A stretch of DNA of 64,000 nt from Phyto melanocephala. Lineage: Eukaryota; Arthropoda; Insecta; Diptera; Rhinophoridae. How positions within the stretch are numbered: the first letter of the stretch is position 1; every line of letters begins with the position of its first letter. Below, piece by piece: positions 47,094 to 59,159 of the stretch. The stretch lies in contig OW799237.1 in NCBI GenBank assembly GCA_941918925.1, positions 108,408,515 through 108,472,514 of the forward strand, read 5' to 3'. The position numbers were made by a program, and so were the translations under genes. The notes under the pieces were generated by a model that saw nothing but the letters and a program-made list of their open reading frames with translations, had not been told where the DNA came from and searched no databases.

Positions 47094-48220
47094 GCCTTAG
47101 TGTAGGTTTAAAGTAGCTATATTCCTATTTTAAATATTTTAAAGATAATAAAGGCATGTTGAGCTTTTTGAACGTTAAGGATTTGTGCTTAAAATTGGTT
47201 TGCAAAGTTGTGTAAAGTTTTTTGCATACGGCCGTTTAAATATTAAATACAAACTAATCGTAAGGACTATTTTATAAAAAATAAAGTTCAATAATAATAA
47301 GGGTACCTACGATTGAACCTGTGCAGATTTGCTGTGCATTTTATGGCAGATATTGACCGTCATTTTTATTCATTATATATATTTTTTTTTTTCAAAAGAA
47401 TCTTTTTTTTAATTTTATTGTCATTAAAATAAATTTCTTGCAATTTCAGTCTTCTTTAAAAAAAAAAATTAATGGTAGTCAAAATATAACAGAAGTTGTC
47501 ACTTATTTGCTTCTGAGCAGTTTTACACAGTCAATTTTGCTCAAGCTTTTTATGGTGCAAACGTAAGTAAGTGAAGCAAATTGCAAATGCATACATTTGG
47601 TTGTTGTGTTAAAAATAGTGCATTTTTGCAATCATTTGCATCGTTTGCACTACACTTGCTGAGAACCCTTTAAAAATAAAATATACAATTTTAGCACTTT
47701 CATTATGTCTTTTAATTATTTAAAAAATAAATTCTTTTATCATTGAATTTATACTCAAGAAGGTAATACTTATAAGATATGGTAGGCTTTTATTTGTAAT
47801 TATCGTTGTGGCGGCCCTACTTATACGTCAAGTCTCCTAAATGCATTCGTTGCAATTTACAATGGTAACGGTGTACAGCACAGATGGTTAAAATTGTTGT
47901 TGTTCTATAATGAAAGCCGACTTTTTATTCTCTCTGTTGCTCTTTCTTTTTCTTTAGCTTTTATTGTAACAGAGATTCCCTTCTTCTCATGATAGTTGAA
48001 AGGTTTAACGATTGTTTCTGCATCAATTTTTGTTTTATGCCTTTGAGAGCTAAAAAAGTGAACAACGACTTTGGTTGGTCAGTTTTCATTGTATTAGTTT
48101 GGGTATAGTTTTTGTTTCTTTTGTTTTTATTTTCAGACCAAGATAAGATATGCCAGACACGGTAGACATAGTGGCGACATGATTTTTAGACTGGATGTCT
48201 TTTATGCTTGCTTCTACCTA

Positions 48221-48271
48221 CCAGCCAGCCTGCCTGCCTGCCAGACAAACAGACAGTCAGTCAGTCAGTCC
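48221..48271. repeat. CTGC and GTCA microsatellites
   Basis: CAGCCAGCCTGCCTGCCTGC is followed after 15 bp by CAGTCAGTCAGTCAGTCC. It lies about 450 bp upstream of the candidate promoter of the signal-peptide gene. Confidence 0.8.
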
Positions 48272-48699
48272 CTAGTCATGTGTTGCATGGGGTCTATATT
48301 TTTCATAAGCAAGCGGGCAAACTAACCTTCTTTAGCTGCAATTATTTAAACCTTAGTTTGGCCAAGCACAAACCAAGGTAGACACTTTGGTTTGTATGTA
48401 TGTCTGTATATATGTATGTACATACAGACATATTTATATTAAGGCATGTAATAAGACAGACTTGGAGACGACAGCGACAGTAACTACTAAACAGAGTGCT
48501 TTTGTGTCTTGTACAATTTTAATTTTTCGTTGTTGTCTGTTGGTGTGTTGTGTTCATAATCGCAGTTTTATGTTGTTGTTGTTGTTATTATTGTTAGTAT
48601 AATATGTGGTAGTCAGTTGTTGTCTGCATCTAACAGATAACCAAGCAACAGGCAACGTTCGTTGTACAAGTATTTTAGCCAAGGTTGGGTCTTCTGAAC

Positions 48700-49362
48700 A
48701 CATTTCAACTCAGTTCAGTTTGAAACGCTGTTGAGCTCATAGCATTTGCGCGTCAATTCAAGTTGCACAAACGTAAAGTACACAATTAGTATTCACAAAA
48801 CAAGAAAATTTTATATATTTATAAAATAAAAAGTGGTGACATAAAGTTTTGGTTTAAGGCAGCTTTTCTATCAAATCTAGTTAAAAATATTACACGTTTC
48901 GTTGTGTGACTAAAAATAAGTTAAAACTTAGACTAAAACAATTTTTCATAAATCTAATTAATGTATGTAAATAACTAAAATTTAAAAACTAAAAACTATA
49001 ATGTAATAAAGTGTAAAATTGAACTAAATTTTAAAAATATTTAATTTATTATTCAAAATAGTGACAAACTTTTAAAGTATTCTTTTTCATAATTTTCTAT
49101 ATCTTTTTAGATTAATATTAAAAAAACACAATTAAACAAAAATGCCGAAAATTTAATTTCAATAAATTTTAATTGTTCAGCAAAAAGTGTATAAAATTTA
49201 AAATCCAAGTAACGAGAAGATAAATGCAAAACAAACATAATCTACGATAAATCCTTATAGAGTGATTTTTTTTTTGTTGTAGCTGTGTTCCTTTTAACCA
49301 CAAGCTTACATTTATTGCACATTATCTTTTTGTTTGTACGTTTTACCACATTACACGACATT
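48700..49362 (+). promoter_or_regulatory. Probable promoter and 5' UTR of the signal-peptide gene
   Basis: Overlapping arthropod initiator-like motifs (CTCAGTTCAGTTTG, near 48708-48722) start a repeat-free stretch running to the ATG at 49363. A polypyrimidine tract and TAG at 49270-49282 could be the acceptor of a 5' UTR intron. There is no TATA box at the expected distance. Assignment rests on position and motif only. Confidence 0.35.
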
Positions 49363-49449
49363 ATGATCCTAAGAAGCGCTTTTGGTTTCGTATTTGCAAT
49401 ATGTCTACATGTTGGATTAACAGCGAGTTTACAACGTCAAGAGTTATCG
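49363..49449 (+). CDS. Signal-peptide exon of an unidentified secreted or membrane protein
   Basis: The exon encodes 29 residues: a short basic start (MILRS), a hydrophobic core (AFGFVFAICLHVGLTAS) and LQRQELS. It then meets a strong donor, TCG|GTAAGTACG, in phase 0. The ATG has A at -3. An earlier in-frame Met at 49285 exists, but the stretch between reads like 5' UTR and follows a possible acceptor (T-run plus GTTGTAG at 49281). No later exon is recognisable in the remaining 14.5 kb, so intron 1 is long or the rest lies beyond the window. The upstream sequence has an initiator-like TCAGTT near 48714. The product cannot be named from a signal peptide alone. Confidence 0.6.
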
Positions 49450-49879
49450 GTAAGTACGTACCTATTTATGAATTTATATGCCCATACATGCACACATACA
49501 TGCATATGTATGTGTTTATTTGGTTTCAATCTATTGTCTGCATTTTAAATATTTATTTATGCATTCTATGTGCATTTGATATTAGGGTGGTCCCCCCCAC
49601 CCAAATACATTTTTAAATTTAATGAATTATCTACAAAAAGTATTTAAAAAATAATTCAATTTCTTTACATAAAATTTAGCAAAAAACAAGTAATGCATTT
49701 ATGAGATGTTTTTGAAAAATCGTTTGCACACAAAATTGAAAAAGAATAAAAATATCAGAATATCGATATCCTCCGATATGACTTACCAAAAAATCATCGC
49801 TTATAAAAAGTTTTCTCTGTAATTTTAATAACATTGATTAAGCTTTTTATATATGTATCCTTAAAGCTATACTCATTTC

Positions 49880-50830
49880 TGGCTCCATAAAGTATATATT
49901 ATATGAAAGCTTATGACACGGCGAATCGATTGAGCAATGTCCGTCTGTCTGTGTGTTGGTTAGAATCAAAACCCACATGTGTTGCACAGACCTGTATGTG
50001 GTATACATTTATTAAAAATATCTGGTAATGAATCGCTACCAGCATGATTGCCCCATAACTTTCTGAGATATGAGCAAATAAATGCAACCGCCTTTGGTTT
50101 TTTCCATATTTTAACCATAAAAATTAACATTTTTCAAACCTAGAATAATTTATAGACATGTTCTTGAGCTATTCGTAAAAAATATTTGACAAATTGGTTG
50201 CTAATCGGCGAAGTTATAGGCAAAAATAATTTTTTAAAATTAATATAATTCTAAATATATCAAGCTACTTAAGCTAATAGTTAGTTTTGGACACGCTAAA
50301 GATGCAAGCTATAATGTCGGAAACTATGTTCAGAAAAACTTAAAAATCGGTTTAAGCACCGTAACGCAACCGCCTTTGTGTGTTTTATAAAGTTAACAAA
50401 CAATAAACAAATTTTAAATCCATGATGGTCGCCACTACAAAATGGCGGACTATAAATTTATATATGCGTCAAATATGGTATTTTAAAATATTAATTATTG
50501 AACCCCCTCAATGTTGGTATCAAATGAAAGGGCTTGATCAGTAGAATACAGTAAAATATTAAAAGCTGTAAAATCCTAGATGGCGTCTGAAACAAAATGG
50601 AGGATACAATTTTTTTTAACCCCATCAATATGGGTATCAAATTAAAGGTCTTCACTAGTAGAATACAGTTAACAACGTTAAAATTCAAAATCAAAAATGG
50701 CGTCGGAAATAATAAGGTAAAATGACGTATAACATGAAATATAGGTTAAGCTACGATGTGAGATTATACCTACATATGTACATGATGGTGAAGGGTATTA
50801 TCAGATTCGGCACGGCACTCTTACTTGTTT
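49880..50830 (+). mobile_element. DINE-1-like copy in intron 1 of the signal-peptide gene
   Basis: 5'-truncated (starts near CTCCATAAAGTATATATTAT). It has CAATGTCCGTCTGTCTGTGTG, two to three internal units with AATGAAAGGGCTTGAT and AAAATGGCGGAC, and a 3' end TTCGGCACGGCACTCTTACTTG in which part of the hairpin is deleted. Confidence 0.75.
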
Positions 50831-52571
50831 TGTATATGGTTTAAAATCAAAGGGTTAAACGGTGCTCTGAAAAACAGTTGCTTTTAAGCAAATAAGTATA
50901 TTCGCATTTTTTTTTCTTTTGAAAAGTAATAGTTTTGGCAGCCATTAAACAAACAATTCATTCATTTTATAAAAGCTTTTCCCCCTAAATGCGTAAGCTG
51001 AATCCGCGCCTGCTCGTCATCTTTTTTTGAATTTCATCTTTTAACCATTTACAGGTATGTACGTATGTATGTACGTATGCAAGGCACGTTTAAATAAGAA
51101 GCCAATAAGTTCAGAGCCAAATGTAGTGCCAAAAAGAACTACAATTGTACAGTATGAATGTGCCTGCCTGCATAAGCATTTGTGCACTTGCACATTTTTC
51201 ATATCAACACTACATGCATAATACTTGGATATTACATATACCCTGCAGACAAAATAACTAGTATGTGGTTAGAAATAGACTACTTGCTTTTACTTTACAC
51301 TTTTTTCATATATTAAACTTTAGATTTTAATATTCGGTTTTCGTAGGAACCCAACAAGTTTATTTGTATATCGTCATTTACTAGTTTAAATGCTAGAAAT
51401 TATGCAGCTGGAGTAGTTATTTTCCTAATTGTTTTATTCTCAAAGAGAGAGACAATGGCCTGCAATTTGGGTTCAGCGCCACATATAAAGCAGTTCAGTC
51501 GATATTTGATCACCTTTCTTATTTTTATTCTTTTTTGACTAATTTTTGCTACAGTCTCCGAACAACTAATAATATGACTTTACCAAAACCTAACTAGCTA
51601 AAAATTTAGCTGCAGGGTACGTATGTATGTATGTCTATTTGTATGTATGACGGTATGCACGTATCTATTTGATTTATCAATTGACAAGTTTCTTAAACAA
51701 AATAAATAATGATTTATTACAAGTTGTTCGGAATATAGTTATTCAAATATGAATATTAATTTTAGTACAGCGACATACATAATCTGATCTAAATGTTGCG
51801 ACTGTGAAAAGGCTGAATAAATTATTAAAAATGTTCCCGCATTTAAAAAAATTAAAACTCAATTTTTAAGGTTTTTCGAAATAAAAAATTATTAAATATA
51901 ATTAAATAATTGTACAGGACCGCACAGCGCCGTATTTAATAGCAAAACTTGGTGAGCTAAACAGTATCCGTGAAAGATAGCGTGAGTTAACGTTGCATCT
52001 TGTTACCACTGCTCTTCGAACTAGTCCCAAACATAGTTAGATCAGGATAGATCGAAAGATAGAAACATAATATGTATAAGCTCAAACTCATTACAGGCAT
52101 ACACGTGCATACATGTCCGCTTAACATGATGTGCGTTCTAAGAAAGCTTAAATAAACCATGATTTTTATTTAATCAAAAATTTGACTAGGTCAAAAAAAG
52201 CGAGTCGTTCTTAATGTCTTACAGCCATATTTAAAAAGGGCGGCAAGCGTGTCAATAATTTCCATGTTCCAACTTTGTGTATAAAGCAAACTGAAACTCA
52301 AACTCAAAGTCTGCTTCCCAACTTAAAAATTTATTTTTCAAACTAGGATAGGGTTAAGCTTTTCCAAACTGATGGTATTTAAAGATATAATTTTTGCATT
52401 CTTGCATTGTAGGACATTTAGAGATTAAACCTTTTTGTTCTTTTAAGTTTAAATAACTAATTCGAATGACGAATCGGAGCTTCATTGTCAATTTTCTTAG
52501 CCATTTAATGCTATAATCTCAGCCTGGAAAATAGTATTGTTTTAGATAAGAGTATTTAGCTTTATGTCTAA
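50831..52571. other. Intronic or intergenic spacer, no feature assigned
   Basis: Short TATG tracts occur at 51057-51080 and 51620-51650. No coding exon with splice signals was recognised. Confidence 0.5.
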
Positions 52572-53508
52572 CTAGCTAATACCCGGTGTGCTTCGCCACC
52601 CCAAATTTTAGTATTTAATTCATATGGCAGGTGCCACGCCCACTATTGTTAATGCACCCATTTTTTCCATGAATGTTTATTCGAATATCAAAGTTGCTTT
52701 TGCAAAATTTTAGTACTCTAATCGATATCGTTTTTCAGATATACGAATTTCAGTATTTAATTCATATGGCAGGTGCCACGCCCACTATTGTTAATGCACC
52801 CATTTTTTCCATAAATGTTTATTTGAATATCAAAGTTGCTTTTGCAAAATTTTAGTACTCTAATCGATATAGTTTTCCAGATATACGAATTTTAGTATTT
52901 AATTCATATGGCAGGTGCCACGCCCACTATTGTTAATACACCCATTTTTTCTATAAATGTTTATTTGAATATCAAAGTTGCTTTTGCAAAATTTTACTAC
53001 TCTAATCGATATCGTTTCCCAAATATACGAATTTTAGTATTTAATTCATATGGTGGGTGCCACGCCCACTATTGATAATGCACCCATTTCTTGCATAAAT
53101 GTTCATTTGGGTGTCAAAGTTTCTCTTGCAAAATTTTACTACTCTAATCGATATCGTTTTCCAAATATACGAATTTTAGTATTTAATTCATGTGGCCACG
53201 CCTACTATTGCAAGTCCGCCCATTTTTTACCCAAATGTTCGTGTGGATGTCAAAGTTTACCGTACTTAATTTGAAGACTCTAGCTGCAGTAACTTTCGTG
53301 ATATATAATATTTAATACTTATTCTTTAATAGGGCGTGGCACCCCGCCCACTTACAATTTTAAACCAAAGTATAGCCTATAGTTCCTTCCAGACATACAG
53401 GAAGATTCTGTGAAAATTTCAAGGAAATCGGTCCAGCCGTTTAACCGTCTATAAAGCACAAACAAACATATAAACATACAAACACACATTGATTTTTATA
53501 TATATAGA
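52572..53508 (+). repeat. Satellite-bearing dispersed repeat, 142-bp units
   Basis: It begins CTAGCTAATACCCGGTGTGC. Five units of about 142 bp start near 52610, 52751, 52893, 53034 and 53177, each with TAGTATTTAATTCATATGGC, GTGCCACGCCCACTATTG and ACTCTAATCGATATCGTTTT. The tail reads AAATCGGTCCAGCCGTTTAA, ACAAACATATAAACATACAA and TATATATAGATC. Later units are more diverged. The frames inside are repeat shadows. Confidence 0.8.
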
Positions 53509-54022
53509 TCACGCCCAATTACTTAGATATAGAGGAAAGAATTAACATGGTGGAGAACGAAGTACAAAAACGAAGGTAACGTTGCATGTATCGCACAATT
53601 TTCTATACAAAATATGCATCTCTACGATGTGAACACTTTCGATTACTGGAAATCATTATAAATGGAAAATAATGCAAATGATATTTCAAACCATACCTAA
53701 AAGTTCGGTAAGCATCCAAACCACTTGGAACAGTTTAGGTTTCAGTATCAATCTAAAGTTACATCAAAGCTGCCATTTTCAATTCATTACTTAAATCTGT
53801 GGTTCTGGTGCTGGTGTGCAACTAAATTGGCTTTGCATTACGTCGTCTTGACGACAATGTTAATCGCAACGCAATCGAATGGAATCCACAAGGCAGAAGT
53901 AATCTATCAAACGTGCTGGTCAATTAATTTCGAATTAGTAAAAATTATTTTCTTTCCAAAAATTTTACCTAAAAGTCATTGCTGATGAAACCACATATCA
54001 GGTCCATTTACGGTTACCTTTT

Positions 54023-54614
54023 TTATACCCTTCACCTGTGGTGCACAAGGGTATATATAGGTTTGTCATTCCGTTTGTAATTTCTACAATTTTCTTTTCC
54101 GACCCCATAAAGTATATATTTTCTGAAAGCTTATGAATAGAGGAGTCGATTGAGCCCTGACCGTCTGCCCGTGTGTTGGTTGAAATCAGCTTTTAGAAGC
54201 AACTATATGTTCCTCAGATCTCTATATGGTATCAATCTCTTGGAAATATCCAGGAATGAATCGCTATTGAAATTCAGTACAATCGCCCCATAACTTTCTG
54301 AGATATGAGCAAAAAACCACGACCACCTCGTTTTTTTCACAATTACAACAACAACCTACATACATACTGGTTAAAGTAAACGTGGCATCGAATTCCAGCT
54401 GAGCCAAAAACTTTTATTTTATTTAATATATTATTTATATTTTATTTTTTTTTTTAATATTTTTTTTTTTAATTTTTTTAAAAATTTTTTAAAATTTTTT
54501 TTAATATTTTTTTAATTTTTTTTTTTTTGTAATTTTTTTTATTATTTTTTTTTTATTTTTAATATATTCGTTATATAAGATTCGGCACGGCCGAATATAG
54601 CACTGTTACTTGTT
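54023..54614 (+). mobile_element. DINE-1-like Helentron copy
   Basis: 5' TATACCCTTCACCTGTGGTG, then CCGACCCCATAAAGTATATA. A poly(T) block at 54410-54570 has replaced much of the 3' half. It closes with ATTCGGCACGGCCGAAT and CTGTTACTTGTT. Confidence 0.85.
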
Positions 54615-55612
54615 TAATCTTCATTTTCGAAGAAATAAAGTCCAATGATATTTTGAGATGTAAAGCATACCTTAAAGGGATGCAATTAACATTGATGAAT
54701 GGCTCTTGAACTTTCAGAAAATCTTTTTTTTAAATGAGCCATAGTGACGTTCGAGCTATTCCTAGCTGAGCAGAACCCCTTCTGGTAGATGTTTTTGGAT
54801 TTCGTTAACACTTTGCTCTAGATGTTCAATATTTTCCTCAATGCAAAAAAAACATGGTCTAATAGTACGAGAAAAATCTCTTACGGTGCGAAAAATATAA
54901 ATATGAATTTTAATTACGACATTAATACTATTAATTAAAATTTTATTTAATTTTGCTTCAATCATCAAAATGATATTATTAATTAAATTAAAATTAATAG
55001 TTTTAATTGAAAATATATTGCAAAAAATATCAATTAAAACAGTATTAAAGATAAATTAAAATTCCCAAAATTTTTACAAATGATTTTAATTAAATTTATC
55101 ACAACTATACAACTATTATTAAAGATTGTGATTTATTTAAATAAAGTATACATATATATTGTATTAATTAAAAGAACCTGAAAAGAAAATAAATTTTTTT
55201 TATGGATTTGTTTTTAACATACACAAATACATACAACATTACACACTGGTGGCATAACCAAAGGTCATATTTTCAAAAGTAAAGAGGGGAAATCCAGGCA
55301 CAAGGAAATTTTACGTTTTTTTTTTTGATCAAGCAAAAAATTTAAATAAGAACTAACATATTGAAGTTAGAATCCATCAGAGTATATCGGAATGCAAAGA
55401 ATATTAACTTCAGTCCCATTTGTAATAAGTTTCAAGCACTCTGTGATATTTGTTAGGATCAAAGTCTGTGTTTAGCTATGTTAATATGTATGTACTAATT
55501 ATAATTTTGATCTTCTGATTGACCGGTTAATAATTGCAGAAGATACAGGTGTGGAGTTTTTAGTGTCTTTAAATCAGTGAACTGGAGTGTTTGTGCATAA
55601 TGCATGATCTTG

Positions 55613-55662
55613 ACGGGTATTATCGAATTCGACGCATGTCGAATATAGCACTCTCATTCTTT
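55613..55662 (+). mobile_element. DINE-1-like 3'-end fragment
   Basis: GGGTATTATCGAATTCGACG, CATGTCGAATATAGCACTCT and CATTCTTTT match the 3' hairpin end. Confidence 0.6.
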
Positions 55663-56382
55663 TCTAGGATATTAAAGACAATTTTTTAGAACAGCCCGCT
55701 TATAATAAAAACAAATTATTTTTCCATACACATACATCTGTGGCTTGGAGCTAAAAGGGCCAATGTCAAAATATTTACCTTTGAGAAAATTTGAATTGAA
55801 CTTTAACTTTTATAGATGCTTTCATAGTGACATTTGACAGCATTTTATTTATGAAGCTGTTCTGGGTTAAGTATGACTTAAGCTGTTTTACCATAATGAA
55901 ATAGAGCTAGAAAACCAATCTAATGCAATGATTAACTCAAAAGAGCAAAAAAGTGACATTGGCCTTTTTAGCTGCAAGCCAAAGACATATTGTACATTAA
56001 ACCGTAAATCCTACTACATATGTATTGAGGACCAAATACATTTTTAATTTATTGAAAACACATTCCCGAAAAAAGTATATACTTACTTACTGTTTGCAAA
56101 CGAAAAAAGATAAAAATATTGTTACAGATTTAGTTTTAAGTAGCTTAATTTACATTATAATTTATTTTAGTTGTAGTAGTTTAAGTTACTGTAGTTTTAT
56201 TTGTATTAGTTTATTTTGCTGGTTGTTCGAAAATGTTGTTTGTTATTTTGTGTAGCATACTTTTAGGCACTTCTATTATTCGTGCATATTACTTAACGTC
56301 TTAATTTAAATTTAACGGTTTTCGAATGTACTAGAATGTACATACGAGAACTTTGTCGAATGTTACCGAACACCACTATCTT

Positions 56383-56425
56383 ACTATAAATAGCCGAACA
56401 ACACAGCTAACGTGATCAGTATTAC
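56383..56425 (+). promoter_or_regulatory. TATA plus initiator candidate
   Basis: TATAAATA (56383-56390) is followed about 27 bp later by GATCAGTATTAC, an arthropod initiator. The following 200 bp have 5'-UTR or LTR character (GTAAAGTGCGCATCAAAGTG). It could be a host promoter or the U3/R of a solo LTR. No ORF follows closely. Confidence 0.35.
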
Positions 56426-57297
56426 AGTAGAGCTTGTAAAGTGCGCATCAAAGTGTGTTTGATAATAAAAGTGTATAACCATAAATGTAATAAGTAAAGT
56501 GATATTAAAGCAATCTTTGAGTGTGTTTAAGTAAATAAAGTGCTCTTAATTTTATAACAAATTTCAACTGTTTTTGATTGCAATAAAAGAACTCAAGAGG
56601 TTTATTTAAAGGAAATAATCCAACGTTTATAAAAGATATAAACGTAACAATATGTATATCAAGTTGTTTAATATCAATATGTAGATACATTCAACAATTT
56701 AAAAACCCTTCCATGTTTAGCAAAACTTCTTGAAAAAACGCAAAATATCCCATGGATGGTTAAATGCACTAAAAAGAATCCACCAAAAATATCACACAAA
56801 AAAATAACAAGAAATAAATATCCCATTTCTGAAACTGCTTACAAATGTTTGCGGTAAATCCTTTCAGTTTGTCGTTGTACTTTTTGTTCACGTATAAGGA
56901 AAATGTCATGTGATGCCCAACTGAACATGAGAACCTTATACTACATAAATACAAAACATAATACATATAAAATATTTAAAAAATATTTTTTTTTGCTGCT
57001 TTTTTTTGGGTTATAAACCTCTAGTTCTTAATATCTTGTACTTCTTTTTTTTTAATAAAATACTAAGGAATTAAGCGGCATCTTTCAGTTTCTTGCTCTG
57101 TTTTATACAGCGTGCGTGTGTATGTGTTTATTTTTTTTTATGTTGCAACCTTTCAGGTGTTTAAAATTTAATATATAAAAATTCTCTAGATAGGTACGTG
57201 TATGTATCTACTTTAAAAAAGAGTTTCTATCTTAAAGTTCGCAATTATATACTTATGGTATGATTTACGTTATGCATATACATAAGTATATGTATAT

Positions 57298-57322
57298 ATG
57301 TGTGTATGTATGTATGTACATA
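57298..57322. repeat. TATG microsatellite
   Basis: A short TATGTGTGTATGTATGTATG run flanked by TACATAC. Confidence 0.8.
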
Positions 57323-57767
57323 CAAAACAACAGCAGACAATTTGTAGTCTTGATAAGTTTTTTCTTTAATTTTTTATATTTATGTTTAATACGTTGATTG
57401 GAATCAATTTTGATACCTGGAATATTGAAGTGTTTTCTTAGGATTTACACTTCTTTGTATTGAATGTGAGTGAGTGTTCGTTTTTTTGTCTGTATAAGTT
57501 TGTATTTCGATTAATTCTTTAGCATAGAGTGTTGGGGACTTAAATTGCATTTAAGTTTAATTATTATTTAAATAGAGTATTAAAGAACGAATAAAATATT
57601 TGTCAAAGTAATATGTATTAGTTAAATAAATAAATTTTGCTTAAAAATGCATAATTAAAAATAAAAAAGTTTTTATATCTTCTGCCTAGGAATGAAGTTC
57701 CTTATCCATTCCCCGTATACGGGCAATTAGGGTAGTCTAAAATATTTTTTAACAAACATCCGGGTTT

Positions 57768-57905
57768 GTGAAAAGGATAAAACTTGTGTTTTATAAAGAT
57801 GATGTTGTGATACTGGTATCAGGACCGTTTCCGACCGTGATTAGTAGTCTCATTTCCAATGCCATGGGATTGCTAAAGAATGAAATATTCAAAAATTTAG
57901 AGACG
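57768..57905 (+). pseudogene. Non-LTR reverse transcriptase fragment (YxDD box region)
   Basis: The frame reads KRIKLVFYKDDVVILVSGPF then PTVISSLISNAMGLLKNE. In Jockey/R1-like reverse transcriptases the catalytic YADD box is followed by VVILVSGxFPxxxxxxxxxAL, which this matches apart from Lys in place of Ala in the box. Only about 45 residues survive, so it is a relic with no neighbouring RT motifs. Confidence 0.5.
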
Positions 57906-58083
57906 GTAAATCTTAGAGCTAGCGTAGTAAGTTCTTATTTGATTCCCTATTTGTAAGCGAGCGTGGTAAGTGCTTGCCTCCAATGACATCGCCTTGTTAA
58001 AATAATAATGGGTTTAGGTGCCAAATTGTAAGTAGTGAAGAAATGTTTTCTAGTACTTCCAACTCATTGTTTTGTAATGTGTT

Positions 58084-58845
58084 ATTATACCCTTCACCTG
58101 TGGTGCACAAGGGTATATATACATAGCTTTGTCATTCCGTTTGTAATTTCTACAATTTTCATTTCCGACCCCATAAAGTATATATTTTCTGAAAGCTTAT
58201 GAATAGAGGAGTCGATTAAGCCCTGACCGTCTATCCGTCTGCCCGTCTGTCCGTGTGTTGGTTGAAATCAACTTTTAGAAGCAACTATACGTTCCTCAGA
58301 TCTCTATATGGTATCAATCTCTTGGAAATATTCAGGAATGAATCGCTATTGAAATTCAGCACAATCGCCCAATAACTTTCTGAGATATGAGCAAAAAACC
58401 ACGACCACCTCGTTTTTTTACACAATTACAACAACAACATACATACATAAATATATGTAAAAACCATACAAAAAAAGAAAAATTTACAAAAAGAAAAAAT
58501 ATTAAAAATAAAAAAAAAATAATAAAAAATATTACAAAAAAAAATTTTAAAATAATTTAAAAAAAATTTTAAAAAATTTTTTGAAAAAATTAAAAAAAAT
58601 TTTTTAAAAAAATTAAAAAAAAAATATATAAAAAAAATAATAACAAAATATAAATAATATATTAAAGAAAATAAATTTTTTTTGGCTCAGCTGGGATTCG
58701 ATGCCACATTTATTCTAACCAGTATATACATATGTACGTATTTGATATGAGATGAATGGTGATACAAACAATTGTTATTGCATGACTACACGTTGTGAAG
58801 GGTATATAAGATTCGGCACGGCCGAATATAGCACTGTTACTTGTT
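58084..58845 (+). mobile_element. DINE-1-like Helentron copy
   Basis: 5' TATACCCTTCACCTGTGGTG, GTC-rich tract CCGTCTATCCGTCTGCCCGT, poly(A) block 58470-58680, then GGCTCAGCTGGGATTCGATG in inverted sense, and 3' ATTCGGCACGGCCGAAT with CTGTTACTTGTT. The inverted internal segment (58680-58725) shows it is a mosaic of two copies. Confidence 0.82.
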
Positions 58846-58969
58846 TTTTTATAAATGTGTCCTCTTTTTTTGGGCAAATATCCTACATTTTTTATGCTGG
58901 CGTCCTCTTTTTTTAAAAATAGAAATGGCAACCCTAGTTCTATGTGATACATATAGAAAACATATACAT

Positions 58970-59152
58970 CAGGGTACACTTACACAAGGTGGCGGTGCAA
59001 GCCCAGCTGACTATTTTTTTGTGTTCTGGAGAATGTCAAAATACATACTTAAAAAAATTATTTCGACTTCGGAAATTGTCAAACTCCATACATAAAAAAG
59101 AGAGCCGAAAATCGCTCTCCTTTACGCTATCACCTTATGTAATTACACCATG
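58970..59152 (-). mobile_element. TIR MITE (GTAATTACATAAGGTG family), copy 2
   Basis: It reads as the reverse complement of 36399-36580 over its whole length, with good conservation (CTATTTTTTTGTGTTCTGGA). The 7-mer TATACAT occurs on both flanks. The frames at 58841-59174 are shadows of this repeat. Confidence 0.7.
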
Positions 59153-59159
59153 CTATACA

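Noticed and set aside
52673..53274. ORFs of 60-74 codons in the 142-bp satellite
   Set aside because: They are repeat shadows, with the same phase recurring because of the tandem units.
53725..53985. 86-codon plus-strand ORF starting MEQFRFQYQ
   Set aside because: No splice context, domain or signal peptide. The composition is only mildly better than spacer.
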